Below, piece by piece: positions 1-9,855 of a stretch of DNA of 64,000 nt. The notes beneath the pieces were generated by a model. The model was not told the DNA's origin. It made no database searches and saw only the letters and a list, made by a program, of their open reading frames with translations. Source of the stretch: Sporosarcina limicola (lineage in GTDB: Bacteria > Bacillota > Bacilli > Bacillales_A > Planococcaceae). The position numbers were made by a program, and so were the translations under genes. Each line of letters opens with the position of its first letter. The stretch's first letter is position 1. The stretch is from NCBI RefSeq assembly GCF_014873855.1, contig NZ_JADBEL010000004.1, forward strand, positions 1-64,000, in the 5' to 3' direction.

Positions 1-97
1 TCGATACTTAAAAGGTTGAACCGCCGTATACCGAACGGTACGTACGGTGGTGTGAGAGGTCGGCTGATCAAATAATGATTAGCCTCCTACTCGATTT
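1..97 (+). ncRNA. 3' end of a group II intron (domains V and VI), IIC-like
   Basis: Positions 18-52 fold as a group II intron domain V: a nine-pair lower stem (about 20-28 with 42-50), an internal CG bulge and a TACC/GGTA upper hairpin closed by GAAC. The strand carries CCGCC, giving the CGC catalytic triad typical of bacterial class C introns instead of AGC. Positions 56-90 form a domain VI-like stem (GGCTGATCA with TGATTAGCC) followed by CCTCCTACTC, close to the 3' end of known IIC introns. The exact splice site is uncertain, near 92-97. The rest of the intron and any maturase lie upstream of the window. Confidence 0.75.
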
Positions 98-124
98 CAA
101 AAAGCAGAAAGGGGGAATAGTAAA

Positions 125-1972
125 TTGAACTTATTGGAAAGTTTAAAGGAGCGAATATTGATAGGGGATGGAGCAATTGGAACTCTACTATACTCGTATG
201 GCATTGATCGTAGTTTTGAAGAATTGAATCTAACCCATCCTGAAGAAGTTCTACGTGTACATCAGGCCTATAGAGATGCTGGGGCCAATGTGATTCAAAC
301 GAACACGTACGGTGCCAACTATATCAAACTTTCAAGATATGGATTAGAGGATCAAGTGAAGAAAATTAATAGTGCCGCCGTCCGAATTGCTAGAAATGCG
401 GTAAAGAAAGATGCATTTGTCGTTGGTAACATCGGAGGAATTCACGGCTCAGGTCTACACTTCGGCATGACGGAGGAGATTAAACGGAGCTTTCGGGAAC
501 AACTTTATTGCTTGCTATTGGAGGGGGTCGATGGGCTACTTTTAGAAACGTATTATGATTTGGATGAACTGACCACTGTTTTGGCGATTGCACGTGAAGA
601 GACAGATATCCCGATTATTACAAATGTGTCGATGCATGAGCCGGGCGTCTTACAGAATGGTATGGACTTGTCGGATGCGCTGCTACGATTAGAAGATTTG
701 GGTGCGGATGTTGTAGGTATCAACTGTAGATTGGGTCCCCATCATATGCTAAAAGCACTTGAGACAGTTCCGCTGCCTCAAAAAGCATTTCTTGCTGCCT
801 ACCCGAATGCCAGTTTACCAGAATACCAAGATGGAAAATTGCTATATAAGACGGAGCCGGGTTACTTTGAAAAATACGGAAAACTATTTCGAGATGAAGG
901 TATCAGGTTAATGGGGGGCTGTTGCGGCACGACTCCGGAACATATCCGTGCATTTGCAAAGGGGATTGAAAATCTTCAACCCTTACAGTTTAAGGAGGTG
1001 AAAAGACAAACCAAGATTGTAGTGACTGAAACCAAACAGCCGGATTCACTTCCGTTGTTCGAGAAGGTCAAAACACAAACATCCATTATTGTTGAATTAG
1101 GCACTCCAAGACATTTGGAAACGGACATATTTTTTGAAGGAGCGAAGGCGCTGAAGGATGCTGGCGTTGATCGTATCACACTTGCAGATAATTCACTGGC
1201 ATCTCCGCGTGTATGTAATATGGCTATGGCGTTTCGCATGGAAAAAGAAATTGGTATCCCTGCCATCGTTCATATCACCTGTCGGGACCGGAATTTAATC
1301 GGATTGCAATCACACCTAATGGGGTTACATACACTTGGAATGCGAGACGTATTGGCAGTCACAGGTGACCCGACCAAGATTGGTGATTTTCCAGGGGCGA
1401 CTTCTGTATTTGATGTAACATCGTTTGAATTAATTCAACTGATCAAAAAGTTCAATAAAGGAATTTCTTTTTCAGGGAAATCGCTCCAACAAAGAACAGC
1501 ATTCAATGTTGCGGCAGCATTTAACCCTAATGTTCGGAATATTGAAAAGGCGGTTGAGCGATTGGAGAAGAAAATTCAATATGGTGCAGATTTTATCATG
1601 ACACAACCCATATTCAGCAGAGAGAAAATACTTGAAGTTAAGGAAGCAACAAAACATCTGGATACACCCATTTTCATTGGAATCATGCCTTTAGTTTCAA
1701 GTAAAAATGCAGAATTTCTTCACAATGAAGTTCCTGGCATCAAACTGACAGATGAAATTCGTAATAGAATGGCCGCTGTTTCGCATGATCCACGGCAAGC
1801 TGTACAAGAAGGAATGATCATCGCTAAAGAATTAGTTGATACGGTGATTGAACATTTCAATGGTGTCTATTTGATTACACCATTCACCCGTTACGGTTTG
1901 AGTGTGGAATTAGCGAATTATATTCAGCTGAGAAGGAAAGAAAATGAATTAGGGCTTGTTGAAAAAGTTTAA
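125..1972 (+). CDS. yitJ: Bifunctional homocysteine S-methyltransferase / 5,10-methylenetetrahydrofolate reductase
   Basis: A cytoplasmic two-domain enzyme of 615 residues, matching the roughly 612 of Bacillus YitJ. The N-terminal half (about 1-300) is a homocysteine methyltransferase barrel with the DGAIGT start, the NTYGAN motif, a zinc cysteine in GINCRLGP and the paired cysteines of GGCCGTTPEHI. The C-terminal half (about 315-610) is a flavin-dependent methylenetetrahydrofolate reductase ending in YLITPFTRYGLS. It should produce methyl-THF and help methylate homocysteine. TTG is the start, preceded by GAAAGGGGG at 108-116. metE follows 21 bases later, so the two are probably one operon. 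In Bacillus this gene has a SAM (S-box) riboswitch; here a group II intron end occupies the near-upstream region, so the leader cannot be judged. Confidence 0.93.
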   Translation: MNLLESLKERILIGDGAIGTLLYSYGIDRSFEELNLTHPEEVLRVHQAYRDAGANVIQTNTYGANYIKLSRYGLEDQVKKINSAAVRIARNAVKKDAFVVGNIGGIHGSGLHFGMTEEIKRSFREQLYCLLLEGVDGLLLETYYDLDELTTVLAIAREETDIPIITNVSMHEPGVLQNGMDLSDALLRLEDLGADVVGINCRLGPHHMLKALETVPLPQKAFLAAYPNASLPEYQDGKLLYKTEPGYFEKYGKLFRDEGIRLMGGCCGTTPEHIRAFAKGIENLQPLQFKEVKRQTKIVVTETKQPDSLPLFEKVKTQTSIIVELGTPRHLETDIFFEGAKALKDAGVDRITLADNSLASPRVCNMAMAFRMEKEIGIPAIVHITCRDRNLIGLQSHLMGLHTLGMRDVLAVTGDPTKIGDFPGATSVFDVTSFELIQLIKKFNKGISFSGKSLQQRTAFNVAAAFNPNVRNIEKAVERLEKKIQYGADFIMTQPIFSREKILEVKEATKHLDTPIFIGIMPLVSSKNAEFLHNEVPGIKLTDEIRNRMAAVSHDPRQAVQEGMIIAKELVDTVIEHFNGVYLITPFTRYGLSVELANYIQLRRKENELGLVEKV

Positions 1973-1993
1973 TAATTTGAGGAGGAAAAAAGA

Positions 1994-4276
1994 ATGACAA
2001 CAGTAAAAAGTTCATCTATCGGGTACCCAAGAATTGGTGAAAAACGTGAGTGGAAGAAAGCGTTAGAAAAGTTTTGGAAAGGTGCTAGTACGGAAGCAGA
2101 GTTACTAGCGGAAACAAAGGCATTGCGTTTGGATGGGTTAAGAAAACAGCAGGAAAAGGGAATTGATCTTATTCCTGTAGGCGACTTTTCTTTATATGAT
2201 CATGTGTTGGATACGTCAATCATGTTTGGCGTAGTACCTGAACGCTTTTTGACTACTGACGAGGAATCCGCTTTAGAAACTTATTTTGCCGTAGCACGTG
2301 GATCGAAAAATGCGATTGCCTCAGAAATGACAAAATGGTTTAACACAAACTATCATTATATTGTTCCTGAGTTGAATGAAATAACTCCAATTCTAAAAGA
2401 AAATAGGCCCCTGGCGTTTTATAAGGAAGCAAAAGAGGAATTGGGGATAGAAGGTAAGCCGGTTTTACTAGGCCCTGCAACGTTTTTGAAGTTAGGAAAA
2501 GGGTATGCGGAAGAGGATTTTAGCATACTTTTGAAAAAGTTCCTTCCTCTTTATATTCAAGTATTGCAAGAGCTTCAAGAAGCAGGCGTCCAATGGGTTC
2601 AAGTGGATGAACCAATCTTTGGAAAAAGTTTAACGAAAGAAGATATAAGCCTAATTCGTCAGGTCTATGTCGCAATTAATGAAGCGGTTCCAGGAATAAA
2701 ACTAATTTTACAAACGTATTTTGAAACAGTCGACTGCTATGAAGAACTTGTGAATTTCCCTGTTGCTGCGATTGGTCTCGATTTTGTTCACGGCGATACG
2801 CTTCCGTTATTGAGTCAATATGGCTTCCCTGAAAACAAAGTACTTGCCGCTGGTGTCATTGACGGGCGAAACGTATGGCGTGCGGATTTGGAAAAGAAGT
2901 TGGGTCTCCTGGAAGCAATCCAATTGTATGTAGATAAAGAGCGAATCATTGTCCAACCTTCATGCTCCTTGCAACATGTTCCGGTAACGAAAAGATCGGA
3001 AGAAACGTTGAATCCAATACTCCAAGATGCGTTATCGTTTGCAGATGAAAAACTAGAGGAAGTAGTAGCACTGGTCAAAGGATTACAGGGCGGAGAAGAA
3101 CAAATTGCTACTGAACTAAAGGCAAGTAAACAGTCGATAGACAACTTGAACTCCTCAAAATACCGTCAAAGTCCAGTTAGTGAAAATGGTGCTGAACAAC
3201 TAAGCGCCAATCGTTCGCTACCATTCAGCGAACGAATTATAGAACAAAGAGAAGTACTTCAATTGCCATTACTCCCGACAACAACAATCGGTAGTTTACC
3301 ACAAACAGCCGAAGTAAGACAGCAACGATCAAAATGGCGGAAAGGTGATATTACCGGAGGGGAATACGAACAATTCATCCAGCATGAGATTAAAAAGTGG
3401 ATTGAAATTCAAGAAGAAATCGGACTTGACGTGTTAGTTCACGGTGAATTTGAACGCACGGACATGGTTGAATACTTTGGCGAAAAATTGAATGGGTTTG
3501 AAGTGACAAAATTTGGTTGGGTGCAATCTTATGGATCACGCTGTGTGAAACCGCCGTTGATTTGCGGGGATGTTTCATTCGATAAGCCGATGACAATCAA
3601 AGAAAGTGTCTATGCGCAATCATTGACGGAGAAGAAAGTGAAGGGAATGCTTACAGGTCCAGTCACGATTTTGAACTGGTCATTTGTACGGGATGGGATT
3701 CCTCGTTTCGATGTGTTGAACCAGATTGCACTTGCTCTTCGTCATGAGATTGAAGAGTTGGAAAAGAATAATATTACTGTAATCCAAGTAGATGAGCCAG
3801 CACTTCGCGAAGGACTTCCACTTAGTCGGGATAAATGGGAAGACTACTTACACGCAGCGGTGTATTCATTTAAATTAGCAACTGCTTCGGTACAAAATAG
3901 CACACAAATTCATACCCATATGTGCTATTCTGATTTTAAGGACATTTTTGATGCAATCAGTGGATTGGATGCGGACGTAATCTCGATTGAAACGTCACGC
4001 AGTCACGGAGATCTTATTTCGACATTTGAAGCCAATACGTATGATAAAGAGATTGGCCTAGGCGTCTATGATATTCATAGTCCGCGTGTTCCTAGCAAAG
4101 AGGAGATCAAAGGAAATATTGATCGAGCGTTAAAAACAATTCCTGCCAATCAATTCTGGATTAACCCGGATTGTGGGTTGAAAACAAGACAAGAACCCGA
4201 AACAATCGCAGCTTTACAGCTTATGGTTGAGGCGGCAAAAGAGGTAAGAGAAGAACAGCTTGTGAAGCAGGGATAA
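1994..4276 (+). CDS. metE: Cobalamin-independent methionine synthase
   Basis: Transfers the methyl group of 5-methyltetrahydrofolate-triglutamate to homocysteine, the last step of methionine synthesis, in the cytoplasm. The 760-residue length is normal. The N-terminal barrel begins [19 protein letters not shown]. The C-terminal catalytic barrel starts near [12 protein letters not shown] (about residue 427) and carries the zinc ligands: His and Cys in THMCYSDF, the downstream glutamate region, and the last Cys in [14 protein letters not shown] is preceded by GAGGAGGAAAAAAG. It follows yitJ, whose reductase half supplies its methyl donor. Confidence 0.96.
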   Translation: MTTVKSSSIGYPRIGEKREWKKALEKFWKGASTEAELLAETKALRLDGLRKQQEKGIDLIPVGDFSLYDHVLDTSIMFGVVPERFLTTDEESALETYFAVARGSKNAIASEMTKWFNTNYHYIVPELNEITPILKENRPLAFYKEAKEELGIEGKPVLLGPATFLKLGKGYAEEDFSILLKKFLPLYIQVLQELQEAGVQWVQVDEPIFGKSLTKEDISLIRQVYVAINEAVPGIKLILQTYFETVDCYEELVNFPVAAIGLDFVHGDTLPLLSQYGFPENKVLAAGVIDGRNVWRADLEKKLGLLEAIQLYVDKERIIVQPSCSLQHVPVTKRSEETLNPILQDALSFADEKLEEVVALVKGLQGGEEQIATELKASKQSIDNLNSSKYRQSPVSENGAEQLSANRSLPFSERIIEQREVLQLPLLPTTTIGSLPQTAEVRQQRSKWRKGDITGGEYEQFIQHEIKKWIEIQEEIGLDVLVHGEFERTDMVEYFGEKLNGFEVTKFGWVQSYGSRCVKPPLICGDVSFDKPMTIKESVYAQSLTEKKVKGMLTGPVTILNWSFVRDGIPRFDVLNQIALALRHEIEELEKNNITVIQVDEPALREGLPLSRDKWEDYLHAAVYSFKLATASVQNSTQIHTHMCYSDFKDIFDAISGLDADVISIETSRSHGDLISTFEANTYDKEIGLGVYDIHSPRVPSKEEIKGNIDRALKTIPANQFWINPDCGLKTRQEPETIAALQLMVEAAKEVREEQLVKQG

Positions 4277-4359
4277 GACAGGACACGAACGGAAATGAAG
4301 AAAGCAGCCCCCTGATGAATGTACGGTATAGCATGCTTGAAGTATTAAAATGGAGCTGA

Positions 4360-4427
4360 CCGGTTAACCGGAGGCCCCTTGACTCTCGTAAAGTTGTTTT
4401 TTTGACAATTTGCGCGGGTCGAGGGGC
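4360..4427 (+). terminator. Large inverted repeat after metE, possible terminator
   Basis: A 12-base arm at 4374-4385 pairs, with G-T wobbles, with 4416-4427, enclosing a second weaker stem around a T7 run (4397-4403). An 8-base palindrome GGTTAACC sits just before, at 4362-4369. No clear T-run follows the outer stem, so intrinsic termination is plausible but not certain. The remainder of the 216-base metE-luxS gap shows nothing else recognisable. Confidence 0.45.
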
Positions 4428-4492
4428 TATTCCTGTAGAAGGTGTTTTATAGCTTAAACGGAAAGTAATTAAAGAATGGGAGTGGAAATGAA

Positions 4493-4957
4493 ATGGTGAA
4501 GAAAATGAATGTAGAAAGTTTCAACCTGGATCATACCAAAGTCAAGGCTCCATATGTACGTTTAGCAGGGGTTACAGAAGGTCAAAACGGAGATAAAATT
4601 TTTAAATATGACATCCGTTTAAAGCAACCGAACAAAGAACATATGGAAATGCCGGCACTCCATTCTTTGGAACATTTGATGGCAGAGAATGTTCGCAATC
4701 ATCTCGAGCATGTTGTGGATTTAAGTCCAATGGGATGCCAAACAGGTTTTTATCTAGCAGTTATTAATCATGATGATTATACGGGTATTTTGGAGGCGTT
4801 GGAAAAAACCTTGAACGACGTTTTAGTTGCAGAAGAAGTTCCTGCTTGTAATGAGATTCAATGCGGCTGGGCAGCTAGTCACAGCTTAGAGGGAGCAAAA
4901 GAACTTGCACAACAATTGCTTGAAAAACGTAGTGAATGGAAAGACGTATTTGAATAA
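4493..4957 (+). CDS. luxS: S-ribosylhomocysteine lyase, AI-2 synthase
   Basis: Cleaves S-ribosylhomocysteine to homocysteine and DPD, the precursor of autoinducer-2. The 154 residues cover the whole LuxS fold. The iron-binding HxxEH motif reads HSLEH, the catalytic cysteine is in SPMGCQTGF, and the third metal ligand is the cysteine of IQCGWA. ATG at 4493 has GGGAGTGG upstream; an in-frame ATG at 4505 gives an N-terminus nearer to Bacillus LuxS and is an alternative. Lying next to yitJ and metE, it returns the homocysteine they methylate, closing the activated methyl cycle. No pfs (MTA/SAH nucleosidase) gene is visible here. Confidence 0.96.
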   Translation: MVKKMNVESFNLDHTKVKAPYVRLAGVTEGQNGDKIFKYDIRLKQPNKEHMEMPALHSLEHLMAENVRNHLEHVVDLSPMGCQTGFYLAVINHDDYTGILEALEKTLNDVLVAEEVPACNEIQCGWAASHSLEGAKELAQQLLEKRSEWKDVFE

Positions 4958-4965
4958 ATGAATGC

Positions 4966-5016
4966 AAAAGGGGTTCAGCGTATGAGGTGAATTCATACAT
5001 TGGACCCTTTTACGTT
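4966..5016 (+). terminator. Intrinsic terminator after luxS
   Basis: The arm AAAAGGGGTTCAGCGTATG (4967-4985) pairs with 4993-5011, which ends ACCCTTTT, with a few wobbles. It sits ten bases after the luxS stop. Confidence 0.65.
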
Positions 5017-5096
5017 TGAAGGTTCAAGGGAAAATTTATTGGAACCATTTCACTTTTTAAACGTATATAAGTTAGAAAAATTTTAGGAGTGGTTTA

Positions 5097-5594
5097 ATGT
5101 ATTCACAAATTCCCGCACCCGAAAAACGGTTATCGAAAGACGCGGTCAAAGTATGGATGATTAGTGAGACAATCAGTCATCTAATCGCGTTCATCGTTAT
5201 TGCAGTCATATTCTATTTGGATAGTTTATTTGAATGGAAAGAGTGGATTGGCTGGATTCTTTATGGAATCGTTGGATTGACAGTATTATCCGCAATTTGG
5301 TCAATCTTCATTCAGCCTTATTTGTTATATAAAAATTGGCGTTATGATTTGAACGAAGAGTTTTTACAATTAAAATCTGGCGCATTTAATGAAGAGCATC
5401 AACTAGTACCAATGACAAAAATACAATCTGTCGCAACAAATCAAGGACCCCTTCTTAGAAAATATGGACTTTATTCGTTATCCATTGAAACGATGGGGTC
5501 ATCCCATGGAATTCCAGCGTTACCTGAAGAAGTCGCAATTGAGTTAAGGGACCGAATTGCTCATTTCGCGAAAATAAGGGAAGTGGGGCAATGA
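5097..5594 (+). CDS. ydbS: PH-domain membrane protein, YdbS-like
   Basis: A 165-residue protein with two hydrophobic segments at about residues 23-45 and 50-75, followed by one bacterial PH_2 domain (about 80-160; features include LNEEFLQLKSGAF and MTKIQSVATNQGPLL). Size and order match Bacillus ydbS, which precedes ydbT. The two encode membrane-associated PH proteins, linked in Bacillus to the SigW envelope-stress regulon and to bacteriocin tolerance. ATG at 5097 follows TTTTAGGAGTGG. Its stop overlaps the next start by four bases, so translation is coupled. The biochemical role is not established. Confidence 0.8.
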   Translation: MYSQIPAPEKRLSKDAVKVWMISETISHLIAFIVIAVIFYLDSLFEWKEWIGWILYGIVGLTVLSAIWSIFIQPYLLYKNWRYDLNEEFLQLKSGAFNEEHQLVPMTKIQSVATNQGPLLRKYGLYSLSIETMGSSHGIPALPEEVAIELRDRIAHFAKIREVGQ

Positions 5595-7090
5595 TTCAAT
5601 TAAAAAGATATAATCCACTTACCATGCTGTTAGATCTCTGGGGTTTAGCTAAAAACGCTTTTTTTCTTGTAATCTTTCTTTTTGTCCTCAAAAGTGGATC
5701 GGAATCAACGTTCATTAAATATGGAAGAATTGCGTTCTATCTATTCGTTGGGATAACAGTTAGTTCAATCATTTTGAAATGGTTTACACGCAAATACAAG
5801 GTAGACAGCTCTTCTTTTTATATGTATAAAGGATTATTTAATAAATTTGAGCAAACTGTTCCTTTCACTAAAATCCACAATGTACAACGTCGGACGACAC
5901 TCTTTCACCGAATTTTTGGTGGCACGTCTATCACGTTTGAAACGGGTACCGACACAGCTGTAAAATTTGACGTGATTTCCCGTAAGGAAGCAAACAGAAT
6001 TGAAATCCATGTGAAACGTATGACGCTAGATAAGGCGACTACCGACCAAGCTGATTCAGATGAAATGGGTCAACCACATACTGATGAGAAGATAGTGAAA
6101 TTGGATTCGGCTCGTACGATTCATTTTAAACCCACTAGAAAAGATGTTTTAAAAGCATCCTTCACATCACTTAGTTTTTTAATTCTCATTCCATTGGTTA
6201 CTTCTTTCTATTCTAAAATCAATGACATTGTTAATGTGGAGGATAAGGCAGAAGGATTTCTAGCCTCTATCATGAACTCCTGGTGGGTTATTACGATACT
6301 CGTAGTCATTCTTATTATCGCTTCTATCACTTTCGGAATCGTGAGGGCGTTTCTTAAGTATGGAAAATATGAAATTTCTTCTGATCATGAACGTATCTAC
6401 ATAACTAAGGGTGTAGTCGATGAGTCTGCATTCACGATAGAAAAGGATAAAGTTCAGGCGATTGAAATTACACAATCGCTAATGAAACGCCTTCTTGGAC
6501 TTGCAGAAATCAAATTGATCAGTGCAGGGAGTCTTGGCGAGGATGCACTGGATACAAATTCACTCTATCCATTTCTGCCTGTTGGACGTGCGTATGAAAT
6601 GATTTCGGAGATTTTACCGTCCTATGAAGTGACTCAAACGATGGAACGTCTTCCGAAAAAGTCATTGTGGATTCGACTGTTAAAACCTAGCTGGATTTGG
6701 ATCATTGCGACAGCAGCACTGCTTTATTTCAAGCCACCTATTATTAATCATACGCACTCATGGTGGATACTATCTGCAGGGCTACTCATCTTCATCATTG
6801 TCTCTAGATTCCTTGATTATATGAATACCCGCTATATTTTAAACGGTAAGTTCATGCAATTTAAAACAGGAAGTCTTCAAACAGAGCTCTTCGTATCAAA
6901 GCGAGAGAAGGTAATTGAAGTAAAAGTAACGCGCAATAAATTTCAACAACTTCTTGGACTTGCGTCGATTGGAACCATTAATCGTGCCAAACCGGTACAT
7001 CACACAGGAATTAAGGACGTCCCGGTGGAACTGGCAGATTCGTTTTATACTTGGTATGCTGGACGTACGAAAGAAATTAAGATTGAGTAG
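5591..7090 (+). CDS. ydbT: Multi-PH-domain membrane protein, YdbT-like
   Basis: A 499-residue membrane protein with hydrophobic segments near residues 15-35, 40-60, 193-210, 230-255 and 365-400. Between them are three bacterial PH_2 repeats, each with the recurrent pattern of a VPFTKI or EKDKVQAI-type strand then a QRLLGLA-like helix (for example MKRLLGLAEIKLISAG and FQQLLGLASIGTI). Length and architecture match Bacillus YdbT (about 493). It overlaps the upstream ydbS-like gene by ATGA, so the pair probably forms one complex. The likely role is in envelope protection, by family association only. Confidence 0.8.
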   Translation: MIQLKRYNPLTMLLDLWGLAKNAFFLVIFLFVLKSGSESTFIKYGRIAFYLFVGITVSSIILKWFTRKYKVDSSSFYMYKGLFNKFEQTVPFTKIHNVQRRTTLFHRIFGGTSITFETGTDTAVKFDVISRKEANRIEIHVKRMTLDKATTDQADSDEMGQPHTDEKIVKLDSARTIHFKPTRKDVLKASFTSLSFLILIPLVTSFYSKINDIVNVEDKAEGFLASIMNSWWVITILVVILIIASITFGIVRAFLKYGKYEISSDHERIYITKGVVDESAFTIEKDKVQAIEITQSLMKRLLGLAEIKLISAGSLGEDALDTNSLYPFLPVGRAYEMISEILPSYEVTQTMERLPKKSLWIRLLKPSWIWIIATAALLYFKPPIINHTHSWWILSAGLLIFIIVSRFLDYMNTRYILNGKFMQFKTGSLQTELFVSKREKVIEVKVTRNKFQQLLGLASIGTINRAKPVHHTGIKDVPVELADSFYTWYAGRTKEIKIE

Positions 7091-7108
7091 CCAGTTAGGG
7101 GGCATCCA

Positions 7109-8416
7109 GTGGTTAAGAAACCTATCTATTTACTAGTACCAATCATCATTGTTTTGATTGTCCTCTTGATTTTTGAAAATCGAAGTAAGCGAAACGCTGG
7201 AAATAGCGACGTTGTCGAACAAACTCAAAATCCTAGAAATGAGGAGACGCTGTTGAATCCGGATTTGATTATTTCTAGCCATGAAACAACAACTATTGAT
7301 GAATTTACAGAAGAACAAATAATAATCGATAAAATCGTTTCAACTATGAGCCTGAATGAAAAAATTGGACAGCTGATGTTGGCAGGAATTGACGGAACGG
7401 CCATCGATTCAAATACGAAATCTCTCATCAATGACTATAAAGTTGGGGGGCTAATTTTGTATGCCGAAAATATGAGTGATACGCGACAAGTCGTTACCTT
7501 TTTAAGTCATATTAAGTCAGCGAATAGCACGAATCGTCTCCCGCTATTTCTAGGTGTTGACCAGGAAGGCGGGCAGGTTTCTAGGCTGCCAAAAGAAGTT
7601 GCGAAAATCCCGACAAATAAAATCATTGGGAAAATAAATAACCCCCAATTTTCTTTTGAAGTTGGCGCGATGTTAGGGGAACAAGTGAAAGCGTTCGGTT
7701 TCAATATGGATTTTGCCCCAGTCTTAGATATCAATAGTAATCCGAATAATCCAGTGATTGGGAATCGTTCATTCGGAAAAGATGAGGTTGTCGTAAGCGC
7801 ACTCGGTATTCAGACGATGAAAGGAATACAGTCGCAAAACGTTATTTCTGTCGTCAAACATTTCCCGGGCCATGGAGATACAGCCGTTGATTCACATTTT
7901 GATCTTCCGCAGGTGAATAAAAACATTGATGAACTGCAAGATTTAGAATTAATTCCTTTTAAACAGTCAATTGAAAATGGAGCAGATGTCATTATGGTTG
8001 CCCATATTTTGCTTCCGAAGATCGATGCCAAATTTCCGTCATCATTATCAAAGTCAATTATAACGGATCTATTAAGAAATAAACTCGGATTTGACGGGGT
8101 GGTAATGACTGACGACATGACGATGCGTGCCATTACAAAGCACTTCGATATTGGCCAGGCAGCAGTGGAATCCGTTAAAGCGGGAAGTGATATCATAATG
8201 GTTGCGCATGATTATGAGAAAGTGAAAGCAGCGGTCAATGCGCTTCGAATCGCTGTTCAAGGTGGGGAAATAACTGAAGATCGCATAAATACCAGTGTGA
8301 AAAGGGTGATTCAGTTGAAGCGGAATTATGAAATGAATGATGAGAAAGTGGAAGATGTCGATATAAATAAGGTGAACGATGAGGCGAGAAAGGTTCTTAA
8401 AGAGTATGTTAAGTAA
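7109..8416 (+). CDS. Membrane-anchored beta-N-acetylhexosaminidase, glycoside hydrolase family 3
   Basis: Predicted to remove N-acetylglucosamine from muropeptides outside the membrane (NagZ-type). The 435-residue protein has an N-terminal hydrophobic anchor (residues about 5-23) and a single GH3 barrel (about 70-400). Diagnostic motifs are GVDQEGGQVSRL, FAPVLDIN, the acid/base loop KHFPGHGDTAVDSH and the nucleophile aspartate in VVMTDDMTM. Bacillus NagZ/YbbD has an extra C-terminal domain of about 200 residues that is absent here. GTG is the start, with TTAGGGGGC upstream at 7096-7104, 18 bases after the ydbT-like stop, so it may share the ydbST transcript. A strong terminator follows. Confidence 0.88.
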   Translation: MVKKPIYLLVPIIIVLIVLLIFENRSKRNAGNSDVVEQTQNPRNEETLLNPDLIISSHETTTIDEFTEEQIIIDKIVSTMSLNEKIGQLMLAGIDGTAIDSNTKSLINDYKVGGLILYAENMSDTRQVVTFLSHIKSANSTNRLPLFLGVDQEGGQVSRLPKEVAKIPTNKIIGKINNPQFSFEVGAMLGEQVKAFGFNMDFAPVLDINSNPNNPVIGNRSFGKDEVVVSALGIQTMKGIQSQNVISVVKHFPGHGDTAVDSHFDLPQVNKNIDELQDLELIPFKQSIENGADVIMVAHILLPKIDAKFPSSLSKSIITDLLRNKLGFDGVVMTDDMTMRAITKHFDIGQAAVESVKAGSDIIMVAHDYEKVKAAVNALRIAVQGGEITEDRINTSVKRVIQLKRNYEMNDEKVEDVDINKVNDEARKVLKEYVK

Positions 8417-8447
8417 TGTGTATAAAGCCTATTGTGATAGACAAAAG

Positions 8448-8488
8448 AAGGGTACCTGGTCATTAACTAATGACTGGGTACCCTTTTT
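8448..8488 (+). terminator. Intrinsic terminator after the GH3 gene
   Basis: A 17-base arm starting AAGGGTACC (8448-8464) pairs with 8470-8484, ending GGTACCCTT and running into TTTTT. Confidence 0.88.
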
Positions 8489-8577
8489 AATATGTAATCA
8501 CAGGAAATAGCAATCGAAAATAGTAGAACTGTTACTTTTAGAGTAATTGGATATTTTTGAAGCATACAAAAAATCAG

Positions 8578-8645
8578 TTGACAATACCTATTCGAGAAAG
8601 TATATTATTTATTGTATACAAATATTCTTTAATACATGTATTAAA
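8578..8645 (+). promoter_or_regulatory. Promoter and twin palindromic operators of the peptide-importer operon
   Basis: A near-consensus promoter, TTGACA (8578-8583), 17 bases, TATATT (8601-8606). Just downstream lie the palindrome TTGTATACAA (8612-8621) and a perfect 18-base palindrome centred on ACATGT (8628-8645). The block recurs almost base for base at 17219-17285 and in weaker form before the GntR gene (16034-16076), so it is a probable binding site of that regulator. The gap 8489-8577 holds nothing recognisable; 8646-8865 is leader sequence with no clear structure. Confidence 0.8.
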
Positions 8646-8865
8646 AAGGTGGTGGTAATCAAAGGTGAATTTATTTAAACATTTTTGATCATAACTATGA
8701 ATTTATTAAATTTAATAGAGAAAGGGTAGCGTTTCATGAAAAGATAGTTGCAAAAACAGAATCGATTACCTATCTGCTGTTGTACATATTTAAAATTGAA
8801 ACATAAAAAGTACTCCATCGTGAAGGGGAGTGAGTTTCTTTTTTAGAAGAAGGGTGGTGAAATTT

Positions 8866-9852
8866 ATGAAGCATCTATTAGAAGTGGTTAATCTGCAAAC
8901 AGCTTTTCAATCTGAAAAAAGCGAAATAATAGCAGTGGATGAGATTAGTTTCACATTAAATGCTGGTGAGACTTTGGGTATAGTAGGCGAATCGGGTTGT
9001 GGAAAGAGCATTACTTCCTTGTCAATTATCGGACTACTTGGAAAAAAAGGAAGAGTGAAAAAGGGTAATATTTATTTCGATAACGAGGATCTTGCACAAA
9101 CTTCTGAAAGTGATTTTCGTAAAATCAGAGGGAATCAGATTTCAATGATTTTCCAAGAACCAATGACGTCGTTAAACCCTGTTTTTACGATTGGCAATCA
9201 AATGATAGAGGGCATTAAGCTACATATGAAGCTTAGTACAAAAGAGGCGAGAAGTTATGCGATAGAGATGTTGGAGAAAGTTAGAATTCCAAGGGCAGAA
9301 GAAGTCATGAAGGAATATCCACATGTCTTATCTGGAGGGATGCGGCAACGAGTCGTTATTGCAATGGCGCTTGCGTGCAAGCCAAAACTTTTAATAGCTG
9401 ATGAACCGACTACTGCACTTGATGTTACAATTCAGGCACAAATTTTGGAGCTGATGAGGAATCTCAAGGAAGAATCGGAGACGGCAATCATGTTTATCAC
9501 ACATGATTTAGGGGTTATTGCGGAAATGGCAGATAAGGTCATTGTCATGTACGCGGGTCAAATTGTTGAAGAGGCAGATGTTTTCACGTTATTCAAAAAT
9601 CCGAAGCATCCATATACACAAGGGTTGATGGCTTCAATTCCACATATTGAATATGAAGAGGAAGAAAGATTATCTTCCATTCCCGGCACAGTTCCAACAC
9701 CGCAAAATATGCCGAAAGGGTGCAGATTTCATACAAGATGCCCTTATGTAACTGAGCAATGTAAACAGGAAAGACCCGATTTATTCCAAATCAATGATAC
9801 CCATAAATCTAGATGTTGGTTAGTTAAAACAGAAAAACACAATAAGGAGTGA
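8866..9852 (+). CDS. Oligopeptide/dipeptide ABC importer, ATP-binding protein (OppD/DppD type)
   Basis: First of two cytoplasmic ATPases energising the importer of this operon. Walker A GESGCGKS lies at residues 41-48, the Q-loop is in FQEPMTSLNP, the signature is LSGGMRQR, Walker B LLIADEPTTALD, and the H-loop is in FITHDLGVIAE. The C-terminal oligopeptide-transporter extension carries clustered cysteines (GCRFHTRCPYVTEQC), normal for OppD/DppD. The reading frame is open from a GTG at 8830, but ATG 8866 is preferred because AAGGGTGGTG precedes it at suitable spacing; this gives 328 residues. Substrate cannot be told from the ATPase. Confidence 0.9.
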   Translation: MKHLLEVVNLQTAFQSEKSEIIAVDEISFTLNAGETLGIVGESGCGKSITSLSIIGLLGKKGRVKKGNIYFDNEDLAQTSESDFRKIRGNQISMIFQEPMTSLNPVFTIGNQMIEGIKLHMKLSTKEARSYAIEMLEKVRIPRAEEVMKEYPHVLSGGMRQRVVIAMALACKPKLLIADEPTTALDVTIQAQILELMRNLKEESETAIMFITHDLGVIAEMADKVIVMYAGQIVEEADVFTLFKNPKHPYTQGLMASIPHIEYEEEERLSSIPGTVPTPQNMPKGCRFHTRCPYVTEQCKQERPDLFQINDTHKSRCWLVKTEKHNKE

Positions 9853-9855
9853 TCC

